Below, piece by piece: positions 53,449 through 63,087 of a stretch of DNA of 64,000 nt. The position numbers and the translations under genes are program-made. Position 1 is the first letter of the stretch. Each line of letters starts with the position of its first letter. Below the pieces are notes generated by a model, which worked only from the letters and a program-made list of their open reading frames with translations, did no database searches and had not been told where the DNA came from. This DNA comes from Porticoccaceae bacterium UBA4026 (lineage in GTDB: Bacteria; Pseudomonadota; Gammaproteobacteria; Pseudomonadales; Porticoccaceae): the NCBI GenBank assembly GCA_002382445.1, contig DGAQ01000073.1, positions 4,196 through 68,195 on the forward strand, in the 5' to 3' direction.

Positions 53449-53459
53449 CCTACCCTAAG

Positions 53460-53508
53460 GCCCCTTAGCACCACGCCTCAGATTTCAAAAATCTTGGTGA
53501 TAAGGGGC
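53460..53508 (+). other. Long nested inverted repeat between ftsZ and lpxC
   Basis: GCCCCTTAGCACC (53460-53472) pairs with GGTGATAAGGGGC (53496-53508) with one internal mismatch; inside, AGATTT and AAATCT form a second small stem. No T-run follows (TTGTCTGG), so it is not a classical terminator. It could attenuate or protect the mRNA between ftsZ and lpxC, or form part of the lpxC leader. Confidence 0.6.
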
Positions 53509-53547
53509 TTGTCTGGTACCATTGCCGATCGGCTATGTGGAACAGAC

Positions 53548-54453
53548 ATGATCAAGCAACGCACCATTAAAAATACTATCAGCGCAACCGGTGTGGGTCT
53601 TCACACTGGTGAGAAGGTATATTTAACCTTACATCCAGCCGAACCAGACTCTGGTATCGTTTTTCAGCGCACTGATCTCGATCCAATGGTGAGCATAGCT
53701 GCAACCCTTGAAAATGTGGGTGATACAGCGCTATCGACAACGCTGGTTAGTGGTGACGTGCGCATCTCCACCATTGAGCACTTAATGTCAGCCCTAGCAG
53801 GGTTGGGTATAGACAACCTTTTAGTGGATGTTTCCGCTGCAGAGATTCCCATTATGGACGGCAGTGCTAGCCCCTTCGTATTTTTAGTCCAATCTGCGGG
53901 CATTCTTGAGCAAGACGCACCAAAACAATTTATTCGAATCAAAAAACCGATTTCGGTAAAGGTAGACGACAAAGTCGCCACACTAAAACCCTATAATGGT
54001 TTTAAAATAAACTTCTCAATCGATTTTGATCACCCTGTTTTGAAAGAGCAAACTTTACAGGCCAGTATAGATTTTTCAAGTACCAGCTTTGTTAAGGAAG
54101 TTAGCAGAGCTCGAACGTTTGGGTTTATGCATGAGGTTGAGTATCTTCAGTCAATAGGGCTAGCTCGCGGCGGAAGTTTGGATAACGCGATTCTTGTAGA
54201 CGAAGATGAAATCCTAAACAATGGTGGCCTGCGTTATAAGGATGAATTCGTGAAGCATAAAATTCTCGATGCAATTGGTGACCTCTATGTTCTAGGAAAA
54301 AGCCTTATAGGTGAGTATGATGCCCATAAGTCTGGACACAGCTTAAATAATATTTCTTTGAGAGCCTTAATGGCCGATAAAGATGCTTGGGAAGTGGTAA
54401 CTTTTGTTAATAATCCTGAAGAAGTTCCTATTTCATACAGCCACCCCAATTGA
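53548..54453 (+). CDS. lpxC: UDP-3-O-acyl-N-acetylglucosamine deacetylase
   Basis: A 301-residue zinc hydrolase carrying out the committed step of lipid A synthesis. [20 protein letters not shown] starts it. The zinc ligands are His in [12 protein letters not shown] (about 79), and His and Asp in [13 protein letters not shown] (about 236 and 240). HKSGHSLNN (about 260-268) holds the catalytic His, and [20 protein letters not shown] is another family block. ATG at 53548 gives the exact family N-terminus; the open frame before it overlaps the inverted repeat. It ends 45 bases before an M23 peptidase gene. Confidence 0.97.
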   Translation: MIKQRTIKNTISATGVGLHTGEKVYLTLHPAEPDSGIVFQRTDLDPMVSIAATLENVGDTALSTTLVSGDVRISTIEHLMSALAGLGIDNLLVDVSAAEIPIMDGSASPFVFLVQSAGILEQDAPKQFIRIKKPISVKVDDKVATLKPYNGFKINFSIDFDHPVLKEQTLQASIDFSSTSFVKEVSRARTFGFMHEVEYLQSIGLARGGSLDNAILVDEDEILNNGGLRYKDEFVKHKILDAIGDLYVLGKSLIGEYDAHKSGHSLNNISLRALMADKDAWEVVTFVNNPEEVPISYSHPN

Positions 54454-54498
54454 CTATGGGTTAATTCAAACATTTAAAGGTATAGGTTTTATTCTTCA

Positions 54499-55440
54499 AT
54501 GAAGATTATCCTAATAAGTGACAAAATCGACAAGGTCAGGACTCTTAGCCTCAATAGTTGGGTAAAGAGTGCATTGTCGGTGCTGTTGGTTGGAATTCCT
54601 GTGACTGCCGGTACTATGTTGGGCATTAAAATTGCCGATGGGCGCTGGGAATTATTGTTCGACAATAGCATCGCGCAGATGCAGAGTCAGATTGTATTGC
54701 AACAGGAAGAGGTCGATGCTGGTCGTCAACAGGTAGATAACTCTTTGTCAGGAATGACACTTAAATTAGCCAAACTTCGCTCGCGCTTGGTACGACTTGA
54801 TGCTCTGGGAGAGCAGCTAACCCAGATGGCTAGCTTGGAAGATGGCGAGTTTGACTTTTCTTCTGCGCCCGGCCTGGGCGGTCCAATCGAATCTCCTCTT
54901 GCTGAGATCGCTAATGAGGCAGAAATAGAAGAAAAAGTATCACTGATGTTTGCCAAGCTAGAGGACTCAATTAGCAGTAGAGAATCGCAGCTACAGATAT
55001 TGCAGTCGATGTTGTCAGATAAAAAGCTAAAAAGAGAGAGTATGGTTGCCGGACGGCCGATAAAGAAAGGCTGGATGTCCTCTGAATATGGTATGCGCAT
55101 TGATCCATTCCATGGCAAGCAACAGTGGCATGCGGGTGTCGACTTCGCTGGCCGAGATGGCGATGACGTAATTGCCGTCGCCTCTGGGGTTGTTACCTGG
55201 TCGGGCGATCGTAATGGTTATGGCAAAATGGTAGAAATCAATCATAGTGACGGCTATATCACGCGATATGCTCATAATCAGGAAAATATTGCTCATTTAG
55301 GTGCCATTGTTCAAAAGGGCGACGTCATAGCTCAAATGGGCAGTTCCGGCCGATCTACTGGCCCCCATGTTCATTTTGAAGTATTCAAGAATGGCCGTAC
55401 TGTCGACCCCGCATCCTATATTCATCGTACCTATCGCTAA
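54499..55440 (+). CDS. M23 family (LytM-domain) murein peptidase or activator
   Basis: A 313-residue bitopic protein. One span lies at about residues 24-47 (SALSVLLVGIPVTAGTMLGI), followed by a long coiled coil (about 60-160) and a C-terminal LytM domain with GMRIDPFHGKQQWHAGVDFA (about 200-219). HAGVDFA holds a zinc His and the Asp, and GPHVHFEVFKNG (about 290-301) holds the catalytic and third zinc His. All four residues are present, so it may be an active endopeptidase, unlike EnvC/NlpD-type activators that lost them. The start is AUG 54499, close behind lpxC. It stands where secM stands in E. coli, between lpxC and secA. Confidence 0.9.
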   Translation: MKIILISDKIDKVRTLSLNSWVKSALSVLLVGIPVTAGTMLGIKIADGRWELLFDNSIAQMQSQIVLQQEEVDAGRQQVDNSLSGMTLKLAKLRSRLVRLDALGEQLTQMASLEDGEFDFSSAPGLGGPIESPLAEIANEAEIEEKVSLMFAKLEDSISSRESQLQILQSMLSDKKLKRESMVAGRPIKKGWMSSEYGMRIDPFHGKQQWHAGVDFAGRDGDDVIAVASGVVTWSGDRNGYGKMVEINHSDGYITRYAHNQENIAHLGAIVQKGDVIAQMGSSGRSTGPHVHFEVFKNGRTVDPASYIHRTYR

Positions 55441-55519
55441 TCCCGCTCTAAAGCCCTCATTGTAATTAGAATTACTTAATCTTTGTGTTTTCACGCTATT
55501 AATTAATGGAATAAAACGT

Positions 55520-58321
55520 ATGTTGCGTAAGCTATTAAAGAATGTATTTGGTACGAGTAACGATAGAGATTTACGGCAGATGTATAAAATCGTATCGAAA
55601 ATCAATACTTTGGAAGATCATCTTAAAACCCTAAACGATACTGATTTAGGCGATCAGACAACCGTGTTGCGTGAGAGACTTGCCAATGGCGAGACTCTCG
55701 ACGAGCTTTTACCAGACGCTTTTGCAGTTGTTCGTGAGACAGCGACTCGAGTAATGGGCCTGCGTCACTTTGATGTCCAAATGATCGGTGGTATCACGCT
55801 ACATCAAGGTAAGATTGCTGAGATGCGCACAGGTGAGGGTAAGACTCTCGTTGCGACCTTAGCCGCATACCTTAATGCGTTGTCAGGTAAGGGTGTCCAC
55901 GTCATTACAGTGAATGATTACCTCGCCCGTCGTGATGCCCAATGGATGGCTCCGATTTACCAGGCATTGGGTATGTCCCTTGGCGTCATTCAGTCATACC
56001 AGGGTCCTGACACACCGAGTTCGTTCTATCTTGGGCCTGATGATGAGGGGGAGCTTCAGCCTAGCGAACGCCGACGGTCCTATGCGGCCGACATCACTTA
56101 CGGCACCAACAACGAGTTCGGCTTTGATTACCTGCGTGACAATATGGCATTGAGGCTGGACGATAAGTCTCAGCGAGGCCTTTCGTTCGCTATTATTGAT
56201 GAGGTCGACTCAATTCTTATCGATGAAGCGCGAACTCCTTTAGTGATATCTGGCGCCGCCCAAGATAGCTCTGAACTTTACAAGACCATGAGTCAACTTA
56301 CCTCGCAGCTCACCGCGGTAGCAGAAGATGACTTAATGGCCGAACCAACGCCAGTTGATCCAGATGCCGAAGTTATCGGAGACTTTATCGTTGATGAAAA
56401 ATCCCGAGGTATTGAGCTCACTGAAGACGGCCACCAGAAAATTGAAGAGATATTAATTGAACAGGGTCTATTAGAGCCGAATGAGAGCCTCTATCAAGCC
56501 ACTAACCTTGGGTTGTTGCACCATGTGAATTCGGCTTTGCGTGCACAGCACTTATTTAGCCGAGATGTGGAGTATATTATTCAGAATGGCCAAGCGGTAT
56601 TAATTGATGAGCACACGGGACGTACAATGCCTGGCCGGCGTCTCTCCGAGGGGCTACATCAAGCGATCGAAGCTAAAGAGAATTTAACTATTCAGCAAGA
56701 GAGTCAAACCCTTGCCTCGACGACGTTTCAAAATTACTTCCGGCTCTATCAAAAATTAGCAGGTATGACGGGTACTGCAGACACCGAGGCCTACGAATTC
56801 GACCAAATCTACGGATTGCGGGTAATGGTCATTCCAACCAACGTAGATGTGCTACGAAATGATCTGAATGATCTAGTGTTCCTCAGCCAAGAAGAGAAAT
56901 ATGAAGCTGTCATTGAGGACGTCAAAGAAATTGTCGCCAAAGGTGCGCCTGTACTGGTTGGAACAGCCTCAGTAGAGGCTTCCGAGCTACTGTCTGGGAT
57001 GCTCAAAAAAGCAAAAATTAAGCACAGCGTACTTAACGCAAAGCAACACGAACTAGAAGCTAGCATTATTGTTAACGCCGGCCGTCCTGGCGCAGTCACG
57101 ATCGCGACCAATATGGCAGGTCGTGGCACAGATATTGTCCTCGGCGGTAATCTCGATGCTGAATTAAAACAACTCAGTGAAACCAAAGGCGGCACTGAGA
57201 AAAAAATAGCCTCTGTTAGAGCCGATTGGACCGAGCGTCATGCCAAGGTCATCGAGGCGGGTGGTTTACACATTGTTGCGACCGAACGCCACGAGTCCCG
57301 TCGCATCGATAACCAATTGAGGGGTCGTTCGGGTCGACAAGGAGATCCCGGAGTATCACGTTTCTACCTGTCGTTAGAAGATCCTTTAATGCGATTATTT
57401 GCATCCGATACAGTAAGAAATATGATGCGCCGTATGGGTATGGAGCGAGGAGAGGCGATCGAGCACCGCATGGTAAGCAATGCTATTATCAAAGCGCAGC
57501 GTAAAGTCGAAGGGCGAAACTTCGACATTCGCAAACATTTGCTTGAGTATGATGATGTGGCCAATGACCAACGCCAAGTTATCTATCAGCAGCGTAACGA
57601 TCTACTTGAAGACGACGATATCTCTGATATTATTACCACTGTTCGAGTTGATGTGACCGACCAGTGTATTAGTAATTACGTGCCACCCATGAGCCTAGAA
57701 GAGCAGTGGGATATCCCTGGCTTAGAGAAAGTACTGTCCACTGAGTTTGGTATTCAATTGCCGATTCAGCAGTGGCTCGATGAAGATAGCCGGCTCGACG
57801 AAACAGAGTTACGAGCGAAGGTGGTGAACGAACTTCAAGAGTCTTATGTGGCACGTTACGCTCATGTGGGTGAGCAGATGCGTGAGGTTGAGCGACAGAT
57901 TATGTTGCAAGTTTTGGATAGTCTTTGGAAAGATCACCTGGCCAGTATGGATCAACTGCGCCAAGGCATTGGCTTGAGAGCCTACGCGCAAAAGAACCCA
58001 AAACAGGAATACAAGCGAGAGTCGTTTGACCTGTTCGGTAAATTACTCGATAGCATTAAATATGACACCATTCGATATCTCAGTCATATCGAGGTGCGTT
58101 CGCGGGACGACATGGATCGCCTTGAGCAACAAAGGCGCAAAGAACAGCAGAACCGTGAGTATCTGCACGCCCAGACGTCAGCGTTGTCAGAGCAAGAAAA
58201 CGATGATAAGACGGCCAATGCACGGGAGCCGATTATCCGTGAGGGGCCCAAGATTGGGCGCAATGACCCTTGCCATTGTGGTTCGGGTAAAAAATACAAA
58301 CAATGTCATGGTAAAATCTAA
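55520..58321 (+). CDS. secA: Preprotein translocase ATPase SecA
   Basis: A 933-residue motor of the Sec translocon. Walker A is [15 protein letters not shown] (about 101-115), Walker B is [17 protein letters not shown] (about 225-241), and [14 protein letters not shown] and [16 protein letters not shown] lie in the second helicase domain. [15 protein letters not shown] is the helical scaffold. The C-terminal zinc motif [18 protein letters not shown], for SecB and lipid contact, is complete. No arrest peptide like SecM precedes it. The ATG follows GGAATAAAA. argJ begins 24 bases after the stop. Confidence 0.98.
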   Translation: MLRKLLKNVFGTSNDRDLRQMYKIVSKINTLEDHLKTLNDTDLGDQTTVLRERLANGETLDELLPDAFAVVRETATRVMGLRHFDVQMIGGITLHQGKIAEMRTGEGKTLVATLAAYLNALSGKGVHVITVNDYLARRDAQWMAPIYQALGMSLGVIQSYQGPDTPSSFYLGPDDEGELQPSERRRSYAADITYGTNNEFGFDYLRDNMALRLDDKSQRGLSFAIIDEVDSILIDEARTPLVISGAAQDSSELYKTMSQLTSQLTAVAEDDLMAEPTPVDPDAEVIGDFIVDEKSRGIELTEDGHQKIEEILIEQGLLEPNESLYQATNLGLLHHVNSALRAQHLFSRDVEYIIQNGQAVLIDEHTGRTMPGRRLSEGLHQAIEAKENLTIQQESQTLASTTFQNYFRLYQKLAGMTGTADTEAYEFDQIYGLRVMVIPTNVDVLRNDLNDLVFLSQEEKYEAVIEDVKEIVAKGAPVLVGTASVEASELLSGMLKKAKIKHSVLNAKQHELEASIIVNAGRPGAVTIATNMAGRGTDIVLGGNLDAELKQLSETKGGTEKKIASVRADWTERHAKVIEAGGLHIVATERHESRRIDNQLRGRSGRQGDPGVSRFYLSLEDPLMRLFASDTVRNMMRRMGMERGEAIEHRMVSNAIIKAQRKVEGRNFDIRKHLLEYDDVANDQRQVIYQQRNDLLEDDDISDIITTVRVDVTDQCISNYVPPMSLEEQWDIPGLEKVLSTEFGIQLPIQQWLDEDSRLDETELRAKVVNELQESYVARYAHVGEQMREVERQIMLQVLDSLWKDHLASMDQLRQGIGLRAYAQKNPKQEYKRESFDLFGKLLDSIKYDTIRYLSHIEVRSRDDMDRLEQQRRKEQQNREYLHAQTSALSEQENDDKTANAREPIIREGPKIGRNDPCHCGSGKKYKQCHGKI

Positions 58322-58344
58322 CAGGGTAATAAAAGGGGGTTTCT

Positions 58345-59550
58345 ATGGCGACTGGCGAAGGGCTGTTTCCGATCATGTATCCAGTCACTGGATTTAGACT
58401 AGGTACCACCAGTGCCGGGATAAAGACCCCAGACCGCAGCGATTTAGTGGTGATGGAGATCGCCGAAGGTAGCTCGGTTGCCGCGCTGTTTACTAAAAAT
58501 GCCTTTTGCGCTGCGCCAGTGATTGTATGCAAAGAACATTTGGCCCGATGCTCGCCTCGCTATCTATTGATTAATACCGGTAATGCCAATGCGGGCACCG
58601 GAGAGCAAGGCTTACTAGATGCTACCCACAGCTGCGGTGTATTGGCTACATCGCGTGGGGTGGATATCAGTGCCATCTTGCCATTCTCTACCGGCGTGAT
58701 CGGTGAGTACCTACCCATGGAAAAACTAATCGCAGGAATACCCCGAGCCGTTGAAAAACTATCTGAACAAGGCTGGGAGGAAGCAGCACAGGGAATTTTA
58801 ACTACAGATACGCGTCCCAAAGGGAGTAGCCGACAATATGGAGGCGACAATCTGGTGACCATCACCGGTATTTCTAAGGGCTCTGGCATGATCAAACCTA
58901 ATATGGCGACTATGCTCGCCTATGTGGCTACCGATGCCTGCATCGATAATGAGTTATTACACCGAGCCTTAACGATCGCTACTGAAACATCATTTAATAG
59001 AATCACAGTCGACAGTGACACATCCACTAACGATTCCGTGGTGCTTGTGGCCACAGGGGCAAGTGATGAGGTTATTGACGAAGTCTCTTTTGACGCCTTT
59101 GTTGATCAACTTAGCCAAGTCTTTACTGAACTGGCTCAGGCAATTATTCGCGATGGTGAAGGTGCCAGTAAATTTGTCTCGGTAGTGGTTGAGCGGGCAT
59201 TAAGTAAAGCTGAAGCATTGAATGTTGCTTATACCATCGCTGAATCTCCTTTGGTCAAGACTGCGTTGTCGGCTTCTGACCCTAATTGGGGTCGAATTTT
59301 AGCCGCTGTTGGTCGATCTAACATACCTGAACTCGATGTTAATCTAGTGCAAATTTCCCTAAACGACGTCTTGATCGCCGAGAATGGTAGTCGCGCTGAA
59401 ACATACAGCGAAGAGGCTGGACAGAAAGCTATGCAGTCTGAGGACATTGAAATACGCGTTGAACTAGGCCGCGGTGACCACAGTGAAACCGTCTGGACTA
59501 GTGATCTTACGCAGGAATATGTGCGTATTAATGCCGGGTATCGAACCTAA
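58345..59550 (+). CDS. argJ: Bifunctional glutamate N-acetyltransferase / N-acetylglutamate synthase
   Basis: A 401-residue Ntn-type enzyme that recycles the acetyl group in arginine biosynthesis. It cleaves itself before the Thr of KPNMATMLAYVATDA (Thr about residue 190), the nucleophile of the beta chain. Other marks are LFTKNAFCAAPV, INTGNANAGTG, STGVIGEYLPMEKL, SDTSTNDSVVLVATG (about 228-242), IIRDGEGASKFVSV and DPNWGRILAAVGRS. The start follows AAAAGGGGG. It stands downstream of secA, as is common in this group. An N-acetylglutamate synthase role is possible but cannot be proven from sequence. Confidence 0.97.
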   Translation: MATGEGLFPIMYPVTGFRLGTTSAGIKTPDRSDLVVMEIAEGSSVAALFTKNAFCAAPVIVCKEHLARCSPRYLLINTGNANAGTGEQGLLDATHSCGVLATSRGVDISAILPFSTGVIGEYLPMEKLIAGIPRAVEKLSEQGWEEAAQGILTTDTRPKGSSRQYGGDNLVTITGISKGSGMIKPNMATMLAYVATDACIDNELLHRALTIATETSFNRITVDSDTSTNDSVVLVATGASDEVIDEVSFDAFVDQLSQVFTELAQAIIRDGEGASKFVSVVVERALSKAEALNVAYTIAESPLVKTALSASDPNWGRILAAVGRSNIPELDVNLVQISLNDVLIAENGSRAETYSEEAGQKAMQSEDIEIRVELGRGDHSETVWTSDLTQEYVRINAGYRT

Positions 59551-59565
59551 GGGTCAATTATTAGC

Positions 59566-59970
59566 ATGAGGCGTATACAGGTCGTTGCAGCTGTTATTCA
59601 CGGGGAGCACGAAGGTTCTCCTGATCATATTCTTATTTCCCAACGCCCAAATCATCTCCACCAGGGCGGCCTGTGGGAATTCCCCGGCGGCAAAATCGAG
59701 GGTCATGAAACACCTTATCAGGGTCTGCTGCGCGAACTCAAAGAAGAGCTAGATATAGTGGTGACTAAGGCAACGCCTTTGATGCAGATAACCCACGATT
59801 ATCCGGATAAAAAAGTGTCTCTAGATATTTGGACTGTTACAGAATTTAACGGTCTACCTCTGGGCGTCGAAGGACAAGAGGTTCGTTGGGTGAGTTTACA
59901 AGACCTACCAAACTTTAAATTTCCAGCGGCCAATCAGCTAATATTGGCGCGGCTGTGCGATCAAGATTAG
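59566..59970 (+). CDS. mutT: 8-oxo-dGTP diphosphatase MutT
   Basis: A 134-residue Nudix hydrolase cleansing the nucleotide pool of 8-oxo-dGTP. The full Nudix box (G-x5-E-x7-REU-x-EE-x-GU, here ending in LDI) is GGKIEGHETPYQGLLRELKE plus ELDI at about residues 43-66. The N-terminus IQVVAAVIHGEHE and WEFPGGKIE match MutT, and VRWVSLQDLPNFKFPAAN closes it. It lies 15 bases after argJ and is convergent with yacG, with a possible terminator between. Confidence 0.94.
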   Translation: MRRIQVVAAVIHGEHEGSPDHILISQRPNHLHQGGLWEFPGGKIEGHETPYQGLLRELKEELDIVVTKATPLMQITHDYPDKKVSLDIWTVTEFNGLPLGVEGQEVRWVSLQDLPNFKFPAANQLILARLCDQD

Positions 59971-60002
59971 AGTCACTTAGTGAGCCTCATTTACTCTAAA
60001 TC
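59965..60002. terminator. Possible bidirectional hairpin between mutT and yacG
   Basis: GATTAGAGT (59965-59973) and ACTCTAAATC (59993-60002) pair with one bulge and span both stop codons of these convergent genes. No T-run stands on either side, so the call is weak. Confidence 0.3.
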
Positions 60003-60185
60003 TTCCTCATTAAGTTGGCCATCGTCAAATGATGGATCGACAGGAATACTGTAACTTTCACTCGCCCAGTCACCAAAATCAATTTGCTGACAGCGCTGAG
60101 AACAAAACGGTCGATATTTTTGTTCTTTCGTCCATGCAACGTCTTTTTTGCAGGTAGGGCATTTAACAATGGTCACTTTAGTCAC
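59991..60185 (-). CDS. yacG: DNA gyrase inhibitor YacG
   Basis: A 64-residue zinc-ribbon protein. [20 protein letters not shown] and [19 protein letters not shown] contain the four Cys (C-x-x-C ... C-x-x-x-C) and the diagnostic DFGDW. YacG binds gyrase and inhibits DNA binding. An acidic tail ([11 protein letters not shown]) ends it. The start ATG overlaps the coaE stop by four bases, indicating that coaE and yacG are co-expressed. Family length is normal. Confidence 0.95.
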   Translation of the reverse strand: MTKVTIVKCPTCKKDVAWTKEQKYRPFCSQRCQQIDFGDWASESYSIPVDPSFDDGQLNEEDLE

Positions 60186-60811
60186 AGTGGTTGTTTCTCT
60201 TTTGATGTATTAGCTAAGGCTAAAAATTTTTCGTGGAACACATCCACTCTGTCAGTTATTGTTTCTTGGTTAGGGGAGTTGTCAAATACCCAGTCTGCTC
60301 GGGCCAGTTTGTCCTCCCGAGACATTTGACTATCGATAATACGTTGAATCTGCGCCGGATCATTATCGTCTCTTAACGCCGCCCGTTGCAATTGCAATGG
60401 CACCGGCAGATCTACCAGTAACACTGTATCCACCAATTGATCTTGATCGGTCTCAAAAAGTAGCGGTGATTCCAAAAGCACATAGGGACTGGTTGCCACG
60501 CCCAGTTGCTCAATAATCCAGTTGAGTATTAATGGATGTAAAAGCGTCTCTAACCAGGTTTTTTCGTCTACTTTTTGGAAAATAATTTGGCGTAGTTTGG
60601 CCCTATCTAGCTGCCCGTTGGGTAAAATAATATCTCGCCCAAACCGATCGCCAATATCTTTTAGTGCAGGCATTCCCGGTTGAATAACGGCCCTAGACGC
60701 ATAGTCTGCGTCGACGGAGTGAATCCCCAGAGATTTAAATGCAGCTGCCACGGTGCTTTTACCGCAACCAATGCCGCCGGTGAGTCCAACGATATAAGAA
60801 GTCTTTTTCAA
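60182..60811 (-). CDS. coaE: Dephospho-CoA kinase
   Basis: A 209-residue P-loop kinase making the last step of coenzyme A synthesis. The N-terminal [17 protein letters not shown] (about 9-25) is the ATP site. [14 protein letters not shown] (about 32-45) and [10 protein letters not shown] (about 117) are substrate blocks, and [15 protein letters not shown] (about 167-181) is the lid end. It starts 42 bases after pilD and overlaps yacG by four bases, as in the pilBCD-coaE-yacG arrangement of pseudomonads. Confidence 0.96.
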   Translation of the reverse strand: MKKTSYIVGLTGGIGCGKSTVAAAFKSLGIHSVDADYASRAVIQPGMPALKDIGDRFGRDIILPNGQLDRAKLRQIIFQKVDEKTWLETLLHPLILNWIIEQLGVATSPYVLLESPLLFETDQDQLVDTVLLVDLPVPLQLQRAALRDDNDPAQIQRIIDSQMSREDKLARADWVFDNSPNQETITDRVDVFHEKFLALANTSKEKQPL

Positions 60812-60853
60812 AGCCAGCGCCTAAATATCGGAGTCATTTTCAGACGACGTCCT

Positions 60854-61726
60854 CTAGAGATTGAAAGCGGACAGATACCAAGTGGTAATCTTATCGCCCC
60901 AAATTAGAGCAATCCAACCCGCAGTTGCAAGAAAAGGCCCGAATGGAATTTGAAAATTGCGATCTTTACCGCCGATAGTAATCGCTAACACCCCAATAAT
61001 AGCGGCTACAGCACTCGACAGCAGTATTACTAATGGCAAAAGCTGCCAGCCTAGCCAGGCGCCCAATGCTGCAAGTAATTTAAAGTCACCATAGCCCATG
61101 CCTTCCTTGCCGGTGATCAGTTTGAATAACCAATAGACACCCCAGAGAGACAGGTAGCCCGCAATAGCGCCTAGAACGGCGTCTGGCAGAGGTGCAAAGG
61201 TGCCATTCATGTTGACGAAAAGTCCCAGCCATAGCAAGGGGAGGGTAATTTGGTCCGGGAGAAGTCGTTCCCTCAAATCAATGCCAGTAAGAGCAATTAA
61301 GCAACAGGTTAAAACGAAACCGTAAAATGTTGTGGTATTGGCGCCGTAAAAATACATCATAAGAGCGAAAACGGTTGCGGTAAGCAGTTCGACAAACGGA
61401 TATTGAGCAGAAATAGAGACGGAACATGAGGCGCAACGCCCCTTTAAAAACAAATAGCTTAGCACTGGAATGTTGTGCCAAGGGCGCAATGGGGTGCCGC
61501 ACTTTGGGCACCTAGAGGCCGGCCAAGCGATGGTAACATCAGGCTCTTCAGTCGTGTTATTTTGGATACCTAAGATGTCATGTGATTCAAGGTTCCAGCG
61601 ACGGAAAAGTTGTTGCGGCAATCTTAAAATTACCACGTTTAAAAAACTTCCGATGAGTAACCCAAAACAAAAACCAACAGCGGCGAGGACTCCGGAAGAT
61701 AAATCGGCGAATAGGAATGTAGACAT
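60854..61726 (-). CDS. pilD: Type IV prepilin peptidase / N-methyltransferase
   Basis: A 290-residue bifunctional inner-membrane enzyme with about eight spans. The cytoplasmic domain has two Cys pairs, RCPKCGTPL and GRCASCSVS (about 72-105), which bind zinc. The catalytic Asp pair is in GIDLRERLLPDQIT (about 145-158) and KEGMGYGDFKLLAALGAWLG (about 205-224), the second in GYGDFK. It cleaves and N-methylates prepilins. The neighbours pilC and pilB upstream on the same strand support the pilus role. It is preceded by a 70-base gap after pilC. Confidence 0.96.
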   Translation of the reverse strand: MSTFLFADLSSGVLAAVGFCFGLLIGSFLNVVILRLPQQLFRRWNLESHDILGIQNNTTEEPDVTIAWPASRCPKCGTPLRPWHNIPVLSYLFLKGRCASCSVSISAQYPFVELLTATVFALMMYFYGANTTTFYGFVLTCCLIALTGIDLRERLLPDQITLPLLWLGLFVNMNGTFAPLPDAVLGAIAGYLSLWGVYWLFKLITGKEGMGYGDFKLLAALGAWLGWQLLPLVILLSSAVAAIIGVLAITIGGKDRNFQIPFGPFLATAGWIALIWGDKITTWYLSAFNL

Positions 61727-61796
61727 AAATAAAGATTCTCTTACTGTTTAAGTAGCCTGCTAATCGCGTAAGTATAACAGCATCTGCTCATCGGTT

Positions 61797-63017
61797 TTAG
61801 ATAACACTGCCTAGGCTGAAAATAGGTAGATACATCGCGATCATCAACCCGCCAACCACCAAGGCCAAAAACGACATAATAATAGGCTCAATGAGCGCGG
61901 TCATACTATCCATGGCATCATTTACCTCGTTTTCATAGGTTTCAGCCGCTTTGTTAACCATACTTTCAAGTTCACCAGATTCCTCTCCAACCTTAGTCAT
62001 CTGAGTGAGTAATGGCGGGAATAACCTGTTTTTACTCATCGCTACATTTAATTGGCCCCCTTCTGTCACCTCTATCGTTAGGTCAGTCACCGCATCCACT
62101 ATGTAAAGATTGCCCGTCGCACCAGCCGATGCCTCAAGAGCGTTGATCATTGGGATACCCGATGAGAACGTGGTGGCAAGCGTTCTCGAAAAACGGGCCA
62201 TTGCGCCAATAAAAATAATATTGCCCACAACGGGTATTTTTAGAGAATGTCGGTGAAGAAAGTATAGAAAGGTTTCCGATCGTGCTTTGGCAACTTTAAA
62301 GGCAATAACAGTGGCGCCAATTAACGCAAGCACCCACATCCAAGATTCCTGAACAACCTCAGACAGGGCGACGACAGCTAGAGTAAAAGCAGGCAATTCC
62401 GCGCTAAAACTTGCAAAGGATGTTTGGAAAGAAGGGACTACCTTGATGAGCATGATGGCGGTGACCACCGCGGCGACCACCATTACTGTAATAGGGTAGG
62501 TTAGTGCTTTTTTTATTTTTGCTCTAAGTAAAATAGCCTTTTCCTGGAAAATCGAGCCCCTCTCCAGCATTATATCTAGGGTTCCAGAAATCTCTCCAGC
62601 AGCGACCAGATTACAATAGAGTTCGTCAAATGCATCAGGGTGTTTGCTAAGGGCTTCACTAAAGGTGTTTCCTGCAGAAACATTGATGTGAAGAGACATC
62701 ACTAATTCTTTAATATGCGCCTGAGTCGTGCTTTCAGCAGCCACTTCAAAGCTTTTAATCAACGGAAGGCCTGCGCGAATCATAGTTGCAAGCTGCCTTG
62801 ATAAGATCGCAACCTCATTTGGCGTTATCTTTTTACTCCGTCGCGAAAAAGCAATGGAGGGTCTTTTCTTTTTGACTTGATTCGCTGCTACGCCTAACTG
62901 ACGAACCAGCCCTTTTGCACTGTCTAAGTTTTTCGCACTGACACTGCCGCTAACCTTTTGGCCACTGCGGTCTTTACCTCTGTAGAGGTATATTTTTAAG
63001 TTACTATTACCGGACAT
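61797..63017 (-). CDS. pilC: Type IV pilus inner-membrane platform protein PilC
   Basis: A 406-residue GspF-family protein with two homologous four-helix cytoplasmic domains and three spans (about 175-195, 225-245 and 380-400). IAFSRRSKKITPNEVAILSR and LATMIRAGLPLIKSFEV (about 65-100), then FSRTLATTFSSGIPMINALE in the second domain, and VGEESGELESMVNKAAETYE (about 335-354) are typical. It couples the PilB/PilT motors to the pilin. It lies 70 bases after pilB and before pilD. Confidence 0.96.
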   Translation of the reverse strand: MSGNSNLKIYLYRGKDRSGQKVSGSVSAKNLDSAKGLVRQLGVAANQVKKKRPSIAFSRRSKKITPNEVAILSRQLATMIRAGLPLIKSFEVAAESTTQAHIKELVMSLHINVSAGNTFSEALSKHPDAFDELYCNLVAAGEISGTLDIMLERGSIFQEKAILLRAKIKKALTYPITVMVVAAVVTAIMLIKVVPSFQTSFASFSAELPAFTLAVVALSEVVQESWMWVLALIGATVIAFKVAKARSETFLYFLHRHSLKIPVVGNIIFIGAMARFSRTLATTFSSGIPMINALEASAGATGNLYIVDAVTDLTIEVTEGGQLNVAMSKNRLFPPLLTQMTKVGEESGELESMVNKAAETYENEVNDAMDSMTALIEPIIMSFLALVVGGLMIAMYLPIFSLGSVI

Positions 63018-63087
63018 TTATATGCACTCTTTAGGTCGTCGGCTACTTTAATTGTTGAGGACTTGGGTGTTTGTGCGGTCGGGAAAA

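Noticed and set aside
58026..58397. 123-residue plus-strand ORF across the secA/argJ junction
   Set aside because: It runs out of frame through the conserved secA C-terminus and the argJ start; no homology-like pattern.
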